Shown: one piece after another, positions 1 through 7,626 of the stretch
Position numbering within the stretch: position 1 is the stretch's first letter
How the letters are laid out: each line of letters begins with the position of its first letter
NCBI RefSeq assembly: GCF_000367345.1
Contig: NZ_BARE01000001.1
Coordinates: 186,001 to 250,000 of the forward strand
Reading direction: 5' to 3'
Length of the DNA: 64,000 nucleotides
DNA from: Sphingobium xenophagum NBRC 107872
Lineage (GTDB): Bacteria; Pseudomonadota; Alphaproteobacteria; Sphingomonadales; Sphingomonadaceae
The notes under the pieces: generated by a model
The model's database searches: none
Seen by the model: the letters and a program-made list of their open reading frames with translations, nothing else
Told to the model about the DNA's origin: nothing
Translations under genes and position numbers: made by a program

Positions 1-522
1 CCCCTTGTCGCCCAGCACCAGCGGGTCGAGCAGGATCGCGGCGTTCAGACGGTTGGTGGTCACCTGCGTCAGCGTGCCGATCTGTGTCAGGGCGAAGAGT
101 TGCCGGGCGAAGGCATAGGGCAGACGGATGCAGCCATGGCTGGCGGGGTAGCCGGGATTATGCCCGGCATGGAGCGCTATGCCGTCCCAGGTCAGCCGCT
201 GCATGAAGGGCATGGGCGCATTGCTGTAGAGGTTGGAGCGGTGCCACTGGCGCTTTTGCAGGATGGGGAAGCTGCCGGTGGGGGTGCGGTGGCCCTTCGT
301 TCCCGTGGACACGCTGGCCGCGCCGATCAGCCGGTCGCCGCGATAGACATGGACGCGCTGCCGTTCCAAGCTGATGATCAGGTAGAGCGGCCCACTGGCG
401 GCGGCATCATCGGCCCAACGATACGCCCCCGGCGCCAGCGGCAGGTCGGCCAGTTCCGCCCGCGCGGACGGCATGCCCAGGATCAGACAGCATGACAGGA
501 CGAACAACCGGGCGAAAAGCAT
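1..522 (-). CDS. L,D-transpeptidase (YkuD) family protein, partial
   Basis: The gene starts at the ATG at 522 and runs off the left edge, so only 174 residues are visible. An N-terminal signal peptide (hydrophobic to about residue 20, likely cut after ARA) is followed by a YkuD catalytic domain. The signature is His118 followed by ASHGCIRLP, with Cys131 as the expected nucleophile. Known of the family: such enzymes make 3-3 peptidoglycan cross-links or attach proteins to peptidoglycan in the periplasm. It lies downstream of rnhB on the same strand, separated by about 180 bases holding an inverted repeat. The catalytic region is complete and the C-terminus is unseen. Confidence 0.9.
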   Translation of the reverse strand, partial: MLFARLFVLSCCLILGMPSARAELADLPLAPGAYRWADDAAASGPLYLIISLERQRVHVYRGDRLIGAASVSTGTKGHRTPTGSFPILQKRQWHRSNLYSNAPMPFMQRLTWDGIALHAGHNPGYPASHGCIRLPYAFARQLFALTQIGTLTQVTTNRLNAAILLDPLVLGDKG

Positions 523-623
523 AAGCCTTTCTTAACCATATGCCAGCGTCGCGCCAGAGGGGGACGCTGCGCTTTGCCGCATTGGTCCCGACTTGGGACA
601 GGGGAGAGAACGGCGTTCCCCGG

Positions 624-678
624 TCGTTTCGAGTCCTTCGACTGCCCGCCTGCGGCAGACGCTCTGGGCTCGAAACGA
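624..678. repeat. Intergenic inverted repeat
   Basis: Perfect 10-bp arms, TCGTTTCGAG and CTCGAAACGA, enclose about 35 bases. The arms share their core with the larger inverted repeat at 9966-10032, so this looks like a member of a dispersed intergenic repeat family. It sits between rnhB and the L,D-transpeptidase gene. Confidence 0.6.
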
Positions 679-703
679 ACGGAGCTTGTGTGGGACAATG
701 CCC

Positions 704-1303
704 TTAAATCAGCAGCATCTGCGCCACGGGGGCAAAGCTGCGCCGGTGCAGCGGCGTTGGCCCATGGGTGCGCAGCGCGGCGAGATGCTGCGCGCTGCCA
801 TAGCCCTTGTTGCTTTCCCAGCCATAATGGGGATGGATGACGGCCGCCTCTCGCATCATCCGGTCCCGCGCTTCCTTGGCCAATATGGAGGCCGCGGCGA
901 TCGACAGGCATCGCGCGTCGCCGCCCACGACCGGGGTGGCCGGCCAGCGCCAGTCGGGCACGCGGTTGCCATCGACCAGGACATGCTGGCAATCGCGCCC
1001 CAGCGCATCGACCGCGCGGGTCATGGCCAGCATCGTCGCCCATAATATGTTGATCCGGTCGATCTCCTCGACACTGGCGACGCCCAGCCCCCAGCACAGC
1101 GCCCGCGCCTTGATCTCCGCCTCCAGCGTGGCGCGGCGCCTCGCCGACAATGCCTTGCTGTCGTCCAGCCCCTCCGGGCAATCCTCCGCCCGCAAAATCA
1201 CCGCCGCCGCGACCACCGGCCCGGCGAGCGGCCCCCTGCCCGCTTCATCCACCCCGGCGACCAGCCCCGGATGGTGGCGCAGTTCATAGGCGAAATCAGG
1301 CAC
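704..1303 (-). CDS. rnhB: Ribonuclease HII
   Basis: A 199-residue protein, usual for RNase HII, which removes RNA from RNA-DNA hybrids and misincorporated ribonucleotides in the cytoplasm. The metal-binding motif DEAGRGPLAG lies at residues 19-28; LVDGN and the later ASILAKEARD carry further active-site residues. I chose the GTG at 1303 because it starts at the conserved N-terminus (VPDFAYEL) and overlaps the thiD stop by 8 bases (GTGCCTGA). A longer frame from 1354 would run deep into thiD. It is translationally coupled to thiD in a glmM-DUF1272-thiD-rnhB run. Confidence 0.93.
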   Translation of the reverse strand: MPDFAYELRHHPGLVAGVDEAGRGPLAGPVVAAAVILRAEDCPEGLDDSKALSARRRATLEAEIKARALCWGLGVASVEEIDRINILWATMLAMTRAVDALGRDCQHVLVDGNRVPDWRWPATPVVGGDARCLSIAAASILAKEARDRMMREAAVIHPHYGWESNKGYGSAQHLAALRTHGPTPLHRRSFAPVAQMLLI

Positions 1304-2063
1304 GGAAGGGCGCTTCGAACCCGCGCGGCGCGCCCATCGGCCCATGCCCGCCACCCAGCCCCGGCGCGATCGTCAGCGCCGCGCGCACATAGGCCCGCGC
1401 CCGCGCGATCGCACCCGGCAGCGCCATCCCCTGCCCCAGCCCGGTCGCGATCGCGCTGGCCAGGGTGCAGCCGGTGCCATGGGTGTGCGGCGTGTCGATG
1501 CGCGGATCGGTCCAGTCGGTGACCAGCCCGTCGGGACCAAGCAGCCGGTCGACCAGCACCGGGCCGACGCCATGCCCGCCCTTGGCCAAAACATGCGTGC
1601 CAAAGCGGGCGGCAACCCGCTCCCCGCCCAGCGCCAGAAGTTCGGGAATATTGGGCGTCACCAGCGTGGCGATCGCCATCAGTTTCTCGAACGCCGCGAT
1701 CGTTTCCGCATCGGCCAGCACCGACCCGCTGGTCGCCACCATGACCGGATCAAAGACGATCGGCACATCGCGCAAACCCGTCAGCAGATCGGCCACCGCC
1801 ATCGCCGTTTCCGCCGAGCCAATCATGCCGATCTTCACCGCATCGACGCCAATGTCGCTGATGCAACTGCGCATCTGCGCCAGCACCATGTCGGCGGGCA
1901 CCGGATGCACGCCCTGCACCCCCAGCGTATTTTGCGCCGTGATCGCGGTGATCGCGGTCATGGCGAAGCCGCCCAGCATCGTCACGGCCTTCAGATCCGC
2001 CTGTATGCCCGCGCCGCCGCCACTGTCGGACCCGGCGATGATCAAAATGCGCGCGATGCTCAT
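1296..2063 (-). CDS. thiD: Hydroxymethylpyrimidine/phosphomethylpyrimidine kinase
   Basis: A 255-residue ribokinase-fold enzyme that phosphorylates HMP and HMP-P for thiamine synthesis. The N-terminal IAGSDSGGGAGIQADLK stretch (about residues 8-24) is diagnostic, and HTHGTGCTLASAIA near residue 210 holds the anion hole and catalytic region. The ATG at 2063 overlaps the stop of the upstream DUF1272 gene (ATGA), and the end overlaps the rnhB start, so the three are probably co-transcribed. An upstream in-frame extension reads through DUF1272 in another frame and is spurious. Confidence 0.95.
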   Translation of the reverse strand: MSIARILIIAGSDSGGGAGIQADLKAVTMLGGFAMTAITAITAQNTLGVQGVHPVPADMVLAQMRSCISDIGVDAVKIGMIGSAETAMAVADLLTGLRDVPIVFDPVMVATSGSVLADAETIAAFEKLMAIATLVTPNIPELLALGGERVAARFGTHVLAKGGHGVGPVLVDRLLGPDGLVTDWTDPRIDTPHTHGTGCTLASAIATGLGQGMALPGAIARARAYVRAALTIAPGLGGGHGPMGAPRGFEAPFRA

Positions 2064-2284
2064 CCCTTGAAGTAACGCACGGTGGACGCGGGATTGCCAG
2101 CAAGCGCCTTGCCCGTGCGGGTCGGCCTGTCCATCAGCTCGCCGCCGCAATTGGGGCAGCGATCGTCCAGCGCCTCGGCACAGGGCGCGCAGAAGCTGCA
2201 TTCGAACGAGCAGATGAACGCGCCGGGCGCATCGGCGGGCAGGTCCGTGCCGCAGCGTTCGCAATCGGGGCGCATTTCAAGCAT
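2060..2284 (-). CDS. DUF1272 domain small zinc-ribbon-like protein
   Basis: A 74-residue protein beginning MLEMRPDCERCG. It is cysteine-rich: CERC, CSFECSFCAPC and CPNC form a probable double zinc site in the first 55 residues. This matches the small DUF1272 family as I know it; no biochemical role is established. I place the start at the ATG at 2284 because the family begins there; another ATG lies eight codons upstream. It overlaps thiD by ATGA. A dispersed inverted repeat separates it from glmM. Confidence 0.85.
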   Translation of the reverse strand: MLEMRPDCERCGTDLPADAPGAFICSFECSFCAPCAEALDDRCPNCGGELMDRPTRTGKALAGNPASTVRYFKG

Positions 2285-2302
2285 GGAGCCACCTCCCATC
2301 CT

Positions 2303-2384
2303 CGTCATGCCGGACCTGATCCGGGATCAAGAGCGCCGGGCGCTGCGAGAGAGACTCTGGATCCTGACTTTCGTCAGGATGACG
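2303..2384. repeat. Dispersed intergenic inverted repeat
   Basis: Starts CGTCATGCCGGACCTGATCC and ends CAGGATGACG, an imperfect long inverted repeat of a type frequent between genes in sphingomonads. It lies between glmM and the DUF1272 gene and could form a transcript hairpin there. Confidence 0.6.
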
Positions 2385-2398
2385 GTTGGAAACAGGCC

Positions 2399-3739
2399 TC
2401 ACGCCGCCGCCTTCTCGACCGCGGCGCAGATACGGTCGACAACATCGCGCACCTGTTCCTCGCGATCGCCTTCGGCCATCACCCGGATCACAGGTTCCGT
2501 ACCGGACGGGCGGATGACCAGCCGGCCAACGCCGGTCAGTTCCGCCTGCGCCTGCGCAATGACGCGCCGGACATCGTCATGCTCCAGCGGCTTGCCCCCG
2601 GAAAAGCGAACATTTTTGAGCAATTGCGGCACCGGATCGAACTGGTGCAGCGTCTCGCTGGCGGGCTTGCCGGACCGGACGAGTGCAGCCAGCACCTGCA
2701 ACGCCGCGACCGTGCCGTCGCCGGTGGTCGCATAATCGGACAGGATCATATGGCCCGACTGCTCCCCGCCGACATTGAAGCCGCCGCTGCGCATCCGCTC
2801 CAGCACATAGCGGTCGCCCACGCTGGTGCGTTCGAGGGCAATGCCCTGCCCGGTCAAAAAGCGCTCCAGCCCCAGATTGGACATGACCGTCGCCACCAGC
2901 CCGCCGCCGCGCAGCGTGCCCGCGCGCGCGAAATTGGCGGCGATCAGCGCCATGATCTGGTCGCCATCGACGATCTGGCCTTTCTCATCGACCACGATCA
3001 GCCGGTCCGCGTCACCATCCAGCGCGATACCAATGTCCGCGCCCGACGATACGACGGTTTCCTGGCACAGCAGGGGCGCGGTCGATCCGCAGCCGTCATT
3101 GATGTTGGTGCCATTGGGATTGACGCCAACCGCCACGACGGTCGCGCCCAGTTCCCACAAGGCGGACGGCGCGACCTGATAGGCGGCGCCATTGGCGCAA
3201 TCGATCACGATTTTCAGGCCATCGAGCCGCAGGTCGGCGGGAAAGCTGGATTTGACCGCATGGATATAGCGGCCACGCGCATCCTCGACCCGGCGGGCGC
3301 GGCCAATATCCTTGGACGCGGCCAGCGGCACCTGCTGCTCGATCAGCGCCTCAATCTTCAATTCATCCTCGTCCGACAACTTGTAGCCGTCCGGGCCGAA
3401 CAATTTGATGCCATTGTCGAAATAGGGATTGTGGCTGGCGGAAATCATGACGCCCAGATCCGCGCGCATCGAATGGGCCAGCATCGCGACAGCGGGCGTC
3501 GGGATCGGCCCGAACTGCACCACGTCCATGCCCACGGCGGTAAAGCCAGCGACCAGCGCATTTTCAACCATATAGCCGGAAAGCCGCGTATCCTTGCCGA
3601 TCACCACGCGATGGCGATGGTCTCCGCGCTGGAAATGGGTGCCCGCCGCCATGCCGACCTGCATCGCCAGTTGCGCCGTCATCGGCCATGCGTTGGTGCG
3701 CCCGCGTATGCCGTCGGTGCCGAAATATCGTCTGGTCAT
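2399..3739 (-). CDS. glmM: Phosphoglucosamine mutase
   Basis: A 446-residue cytoplasmic enzyme converting glucosamine-6-phosphate to glucosamine-1-phosphate for UDP-GlcNAc, peptidoglycan and LPS. It starts [13 protein letters not shown]. The phosphoserine loop ISASHNP places the active serine at residue 102. The metal loop DGDADR and the sugar loop GGEQSGH are present, and the C-terminal phosphate site [14 protein letters not shown] closes it. Length is normal. An open frame continues about 340 codons upstream of the true start but is an antisense shadow of the symporter gene. Divergent from the AGCS gene at 3863. Confidence 0.97.
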   Translation of the reverse strand: MTRRYFGTDGIRGRTNAWPMTAQLAMQVGMAAGTHFQRGDHRHRVVIGKDTRLSGYMVENALVAGFTAVGMDVVQFGPIPTPAVAMLAHSMRADLGVMISASHNPYFDNGIKLFGPDGYKLSDEDELKIEALIEQQVPLAASKDIGRARRVEDARGRYIHAVKSSFPADLRLDGLKIVIDCANGAAYQVAPSALWELGATVVAVGVNPNGTNINDGCGSTAPLLCQETVVSSGADIGIALDGDADRLIVVDEKGQIVDGDQIMALIAANFARAGTLRGGGLVATVMSNLGLERFLTGQGIALERTSVGDRYVLERMRSGGFNVGGEQSGHMILSDYATTGDGTVAALQVLAALVRSGKPASETLHQFDPVPQLLKNVRFSGGKPLEHDDVRRVIAQAQAELTGVGRLVIRPSGTEPVIRVMAEGDREEQVRDVVDRICAAVEKAAA

Positions 3740-3862
3740 GCGTTTCTCATGCACCGGAGAGACGCCCGGTATCAACCCCAGAACCGTTCGGGAGGAGCGG
3801 GATGAGAGAAAGCCAAGTTTTTCTTGATCGACTTTCCAGCAGCCTCGCGGCATCCCCGCGCG

Positions 3863-5239
3863 ATGGACAGTTTCAATGGCTTTATCGACGCGCTGTCGGG
3901 CGCGGTGTTTTTCAAGGTGCCGGTGGCGGGCGCGCAGATCGAACTGATCGTGCTGTATCTGGCGCTGCCGATGTTGTTCTTCACCCTGTGGCTGGGCTTT
4001 CCCAATATCACCCAGGTCGGCCGCGCGATCCGCATATTGCGGACCCAGCCGGACAAGGGCGAGGCAAAGGGCGATGTCAGCCAGTGGGCAGCGCTCAGCA
4101 CGGCGCTGTCCGGCACGATCGGGCTTGGCAATATCGCGGGCGTTGCGGTGGCGCTGACCATGGGTGGGCCGGGCGCAATATTGTGGATGTTCATCATCGG
4201 CTGGTTCGCGATGACGGTGAAAATGGCGGAGGTCACGCTGGGCCTCAAATATCGCATCTTTGACGATGCTGGCCATGTCCATGGCGGGCCGATGTATGTG
4301 CTCAAATCCGTCGGCGCTGCGCGCGGATGGCCGAAAATCGGCATGCTGCTGGGCGGTGCCTACGCCTTTTTCGCGCTGTTCGGCGCCATACCGATGGTGC
4401 AGGTCAATCAGAGTTTCGCGCAAGTGAAGGTGGTGACGGGCCTGACCAACGGATGGGCCTATGGCGTGTTTCTGGCCGGGGCAGTCGCGCTGGTGACGCT
4501 GGGCGGCGCGGCCTGGCTGGGGGAAGTCGCCAAAAGGCTGACCCCCCTCAAGGTCGCGGTCTATCTGGCTGGCGTGCTGGCGATCCTGATCCTGCATCTG
4601 GATGCCATCCCCGGCGCGCTGGCGCTGATCTGGGACGGGGCGTGGAATGGCCAGGCGGCGACAGGTGGCGCTGTGGGCGCGTTCGTCGCCGGGATGCGCC
4701 GCGCGGTGTTCGCCAGTGAGGCGGGCGTCGGATCGGCGGTGATGGCGCACAGCCTGGCGCGGGCGCGCCACCCGGTGTCCGAAGGGCTGGTCGCGCTGCT
4801 TGAACCCCTACTCGGCACCATGATCGTGTGCGCGTTGGGCGGTCTGGCGCTGGTCGTCGCGGGGACATGGAATATGGGGCTGGAGGGCATTGCGATTACC
4901 TCCGCCGCCTTTGCGCAGGTGTCGCCCTGGTTCCCCTGGCTGCTGGCGGTCGTGGTGTTTCTGTTTGCTTATTCGACGCTGGTCGCTTGGGGATTTTACG
5001 GCTTGCAGGCCTGGGGCTATCTGTTCGGCCATGGTCCGCGCGCGCAATGGACCTATAAAATCCTCTACATCGTCGCTTTGCCGCCCGCAGCAGCGATCGA
5101 CCTTGGCCGTGTCGTCGACATCGTCGACAGCAGCTTCTTCCTGATGGCGATCCCCAATGTCATCGCGCTATATCTGTGCGCGGGCGAATTGCGCCGGGAC
5201 GTGCGCGCCTATCTGGCTGATAAAGAAAACCCCGCCTGA
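3863..5239 (+). CDS. Sodium:alanine/glycine symporter (AGCS) family protein
   Basis: A 458-residue inner-membrane protein with about ten hydrophobic segments. Family stretches include [18 protein letters not shown] (near residue 85) and [15 protein letters not shown] near residue 285. Known AGCS carriers import alanine or glycine with sodium. The ATG at 3863 ([13 protein letters not shown]) is preferred over the upstream start at 3824, whose extra residues are atypical. Its stop lies inside a terminator-like hairpin. Divergently transcribed from glmM. Substrate cannot be assigned from sequence. Confidence 0.88.
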   Translation: MDSFNGFIDALSGAVFFKVPVAGAQIELIVLYLALPMLFFTLWLGFPNITQVGRAIRILRTQPDKGEAKGDVSQWAALSTALSGTIGLGNIAGVAVALTMGGPGAILWMFIIGWFAMTVKMAEVTLGLKYRIFDDAGHVHGGPMYVLKSVGAARGWPKIGMLLGGAYAFFALFGAIPMVQVNQSFAQVKVVTGLTNGWAYGVFLAGAVALVTLGGAAWLGEVAKRLTPLKVAVYLAGVLAILILHLDAIPGALALIWDGAWNGQAATGGAVGAFVAGMRRAVFASEAGVGSAVMAHSLARARHPVSEGLVALLEPLLGTMIVCALGGLALVVAGTWNMGLEGIAITSAAFAQVSPWFPWLLAVVVFLFAYSTLVAWGFYGLQAWGYLFGHGPRAQWTYKILYIVALPPAAAIDLGRVVDIVDSSFFLMAIPNVIALYLCAGELRRDVRAYLADKENPA

Positions 5240-5254
5240 TTAGGGCGGGGCTTT
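5230..5254 (+). terminator. Rho-independent terminator after the AGCS gene
   Basis: CCCCGCC (5230-5236) pairs with GGCGGGG (5244-5250), followed by CTTT. The stop TGA of the symporter (5237-5239) is in the loop. On the opposite strand the hairpin is followed by TTTTCTTTA, so it can also end transcription of csbD from the right. Confidence 0.8.
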
Positions 5255-5278
5255 CTCCTGCTTGGGAGCAAGTCAAAA

Positions 5279-5461
5279 TCAGATTTTGTCGCCAAGGGCG
5301 CCCTTGACCGATCCGGAAACGTCCTGAGCCGTGCCCTTTGCCTTCTGTGCCTTGCCTTCGGCTTCCATGCGCTCATTGTCGGTCGCCTTGCCGATGCCTT
5401 CCTTGACGGCGCCCGCCGCCTTGTTGCCAGCGGCCTTCAACTTGTCGGTTACTTCACCCAT
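5279..5461 (-). CDS. CsbD-like small stress protein
   Basis: A 60-residue, lysine- and alanine-rich hydrophilic protein starting MGEVTDKLKAAGNKAAG, with the repeated AEGKAQKAKG pattern of the CsbD family. Family members are general-stress proteins of unknown activity. An AAGGAG-type site (complement of 5467-5473) precedes the ATG. It converges on the symporter gene across the shared hairpin. Confidence 0.87.
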   Translation of the reverse strand: MGEVTDKLKAAGNKAAGAVKEGIGKATDNERMEAEGKAQKAKGTAQDVSGSVKGALGDKI

Positions 5462-5539
5462 GTGAATACTCCTTGCGTGATTTCCACAAGTTAAACCAAC
5501 GCGGGGAGAAAGGGTTTCAGCCAGAACGCAGGCGTAACG

Positions 5540-6010
5540 TTACTTTTCGATCACATCATGGCGCATCGGCGCGAGTTTGGAGAGAAAGCGGTTTTGCGCC
5601 TGGAAGCTGATCCCTTCCTCCCTCATCGCGCGCTGGAGCGTTTCGACGAGGCGGTTCATGTCCGCCTTCTGCACGCCCAGATCCTTGTGCGCGCTGGCCA
5701 TGTCCCGCCCGCTATAGGTGCAGCCGGCATTCAGGATGAAACAGAATTGCTCGAACAAGGTACGCTTCAGGCGAACCTTGTCATGATTGGCGAAAATCTC
5801 GCCAATCACCGGGTCGGCGAAATTGATCGCGACGAAGCGATCGACGATGCGGCGGATGCCGTCCTGCCCGCCAAACGCCTTTGCCATGCCGTCGCCCGTA
5901 AAAGGCACGGCCCCGGCGTGGCGACTGTCGGCGACATAAGGGTCCACGGCGGCCTCCCCCGGCAAAGCATAGGGCGCCTGCAACAAGAGCAGCGAGAGGA
6001 TGATGGACAT
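5540..6010 (-). CDS. Group 1 truncated hemoglobin with signal peptide
   Basis: A 156-residue protein with a hydrophobic N-terminus (MSIILSLLLLQAPYALPG) that looks like a signal peptide, then a truncated globin. The core starts FGGQDGIRRIVDRF; YSGRDMASAHKDLGV carries the proximal heme histidine at residue 108. Known group 1 truncated hemoglobins bind O2, NO or related ligands, usually in the cytoplasm, so a predicted exported form is unusual. I chose the second ATG (6010) because AAGGA sits at good spacing before it; the ATG at 6016 is too close. It lies 13 bases after the DUF3034 gene, probably one operon. Confidence 0.88.
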   Translation of the reverse strand: MSIILSLLLLQAPYALPGEAAVDPYVADSRHAGAVPFTGDGMAKAFGGQDGIRRIVDRFVAINFADPVIGEIFANHDKVRLKRTLFEQFCFILNAGCTYSGRDMASAHKDLGVQKADMNRLVETLQRAMREEGISFQAQNRFLSKLAPMRHDVIEK

Positions 6011-6023
6011 GGGCATGCGTCCT

Positions 6024-6899
6024 TTAGAAGGCGGTCTGAAGCTGGAGAAACACGCCGCGCTGCTTCTTCACCGTGGCGATCGAGCCCAGGTCGGCATAGG
6101 CGATGGTCGCGGTGACATTGCGGCTGATGGCGACGGCGGCAAAGGCGTCGAACCAGTCATCTTCCCGCGCGATGTTCAGATTGTCAGGCTTGCGCCGATA
6201 TTCCCCGCCGATCGCGATGCGGCGCGACAATTGCCAGGCGGCCGATCCTTCAAACTGAAGCGTATGATTGCCCTGCTTGCCGCCGCCAAAGCCCAGCAGC
6301 CCCATCTGGTTCGCCTTGGTCAGGCGCGCGGTCGCCGACAGCAGGATGGAGCGCGCGAGGAATAATTTGCTGACCGACGCATAATAATCGACGCCTTCGT
6401 CCCCTTTGGCCCCCACCGCCCGGACGATCGCACCCTGATTATTATTCTTATACTGAACGCCGACCGCGATGGCTGGCAGCCGGTCATAGACCAGATCGCC
6501 CGCAACCCGGATTTTCGCGCCGAAAATATCCTGCGAAAAGGCGAAATCCTTGCCCAGCCCCAGCGCCGCGCCAATCTCGTTCGTGTTGAAATCCTGATGC
6601 GTGTAGCTCAGCTCGATGCGATCGCGGATGCCGATCGCGACGCCAGCGCTTTGATAGTCATAATCCTTGACCTCGACCAGCGTGCCATGAGCCGACATGC
6701 CGAAGCCGTCCGATGTTTCATTGCCGGCGATCACCGCCCAGGGAGTCAGGCCACCGCCCGACGCCCCTTCCAGCGAACTGATGCCATTGGTCAGCAGCAA
6801 TTTGCCACCATTGCGGATCGGTCTGGCCATGCCCTGTTGCGGGGACAAAGCAGCCAGCGCGAGCATGATGCACAGGAAAGGACGGAAACAGGTCATCAT
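6024..6899 (-). CDS. DUF3034 family outer-membrane beta-barrel protein
   Basis: A 291-residue protein with a signal peptide (to about residue 25, ending GMA). Alternating amphipathic strands run throughout, and the protein ends in QLQTAF with a terminal phenylalanine, the usual signal for outer-membrane insertion. GKLLLTNGISSLEGASGGGL near the mature N-terminus fits the DUF3034 family as I recall it; function is unknown. It is first in the leftward operon with the truncated hemoglobin and diverges from the cupredoxin and GGDEF-EAL genes, suggesting a shared role. Confidence 0.83.
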   Translation of the reverse strand: MMTCFRPFLCIMLALAALSPQQGMARPIRNGGKLLLTNGISSLEGASGGGLTPWAVIAGNETSDGFGMSAHGTLVEVKDYDYQSAGVAIGIRDRIELSYTHQDFNTNEIGAALGLGKDFAFSQDIFGAKIRVAGDLVYDRLPAIAVGVQYKNNNQGAIVRAVGAKGDEGVDYYASVSKLFLARSILLSATARLTKANQMGLLGFGGGKQGNHTLQFEGSAAWQLSRRIAIGGEYRRKPDNLNIAREDDWFDAFAAVAISRNVTATIAYADLGSIATVKKQRGVFLQLQTAF

Positions 6900-6973
6900 C
6901 GGCAGATAGGCAAATCATGGTTAAAATAATGTTTCCCGTCCCGTCAGCGTGAAAATGCGGTCCATAACGAACT

Positions 6974-6992
6974 AAACATTTGTTCAATGTTT
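6974..6992. promoter_or_regulatory. Inverted repeat in divergent promoter region
   Basis: AAACATT-TGTTC-AATGTTT is a perfect 7-bp inverted repeat with a 5-base spacer, the clearest symmetry in the ~110 bases between the DUF3034 and cupredoxin genes. It could be an operator serving both directions. No regulator gene is adjacent. Confidence 0.45.
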
Positions 6993-7011
6993 GCTTTTAC
7001 CAACAGTAACC

Positions 7012-7626
7012 ATGAACGCGCCACGCCTTTTCCTCGCCGCCCTCTCCCTGATCGCCAGCCCGGCCATGGCGGGCGACATCGATCTTCGGATCGTCGATGC
7101 CGCTGGCCGCCCGGTCAGCGATGCGGTCGTCACCGTCCGTCCCGCCGGCGGCATCCCGGCTGGCCCGATCCGCTTCCCATGGGGTACGACCATGGTGCAG
7201 CAGAATATCGCCTTTTCGCCCCATGTGCTGATCGTACCCGTCGGTGCGACGGTCAAATTCCCCAACAAGGACAAGGTGCGACATCATGTCTATTCCTTCT
7301 CCAAGGCGGCCAAGTTTGAAATCAAGCTGTTCGGACAGGATGAAAGCCGCAGCTACACCTTCACCAGTCCGGGCGCGGTGGCGCTGGGCTGCAATATTCA
7401 TGATGCCATGAGCGGCTTCATCAAGGTGGTCGACACCCCCTTCGCCGCCAAGAGCAATGCCGCCGGACAGGCGCGGATAAACGGGCTGGGGACCGGCACG
7501 GCGCGGGTCACGGTCTGGCACCCGTTGCTCAAGGGCAAGGATAATGAAATGCTGATCAACCTGCCCATTCCGGCGAGCGGCATGGTGAGCAAGACCGTGC
7601 CATTGGCGTTGCGCGCGTCCAAATGA
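7012..7626 (+). CDS. Periplasmic cupredoxin-like protein (methylamine-utilization-protein type)
   Basis: A 204-residue protein with a signal peptide ending SPAMA (residue 20). An N-terminal carboxypeptidase-regulatory-like beta domain (DIDLRIVDAAGRPVSDA) precedes a cupredoxin fold. The probable type 1 copper ligands are His91 or 92 (VRHHVYSF) and Cys127, His130 and Met133 in GCNIHDAMSGF. Databases label relatives methylamine utilization proteins, but no mau genes are nearby. The ATG at 7012 precedes the signal peptide directly; a TTG at 6991 would only add seven residues. It overlaps the next gene by ATGA. Confidence 0.85.
   Translation: MNAPRLFLAALSLIASPAMAGDIDLRIVDAAGRPVSDAVVTVRPAGGIPAGPIRFPWGTTMVQQNIAFSPHVLIVPVGATVKFPNKDKVRHHVYSFSKAAKFEIKLFGQDESRSYTFTSPGAVALGCNIHDAMSGFIKVVDTPFAAKSNAAGQARINGLGTGTARVTVWHPLLKGKDNEMLINLPIPASGMVSKTVPLALRASK

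Noticed and set aside
6968-6992. LexA/SOS box
   Set aside because: GAAC and GTTC occur, but neither the alphaproteobacterial GTTC-N7-GTTC nor another known spacing matches.
7012-7626. Methylamine dehydrogenase pathway gene
   Set aside because: The database-style name fits only by similarity; no other mau genes are nearby, so I name only the cupredoxin fold.
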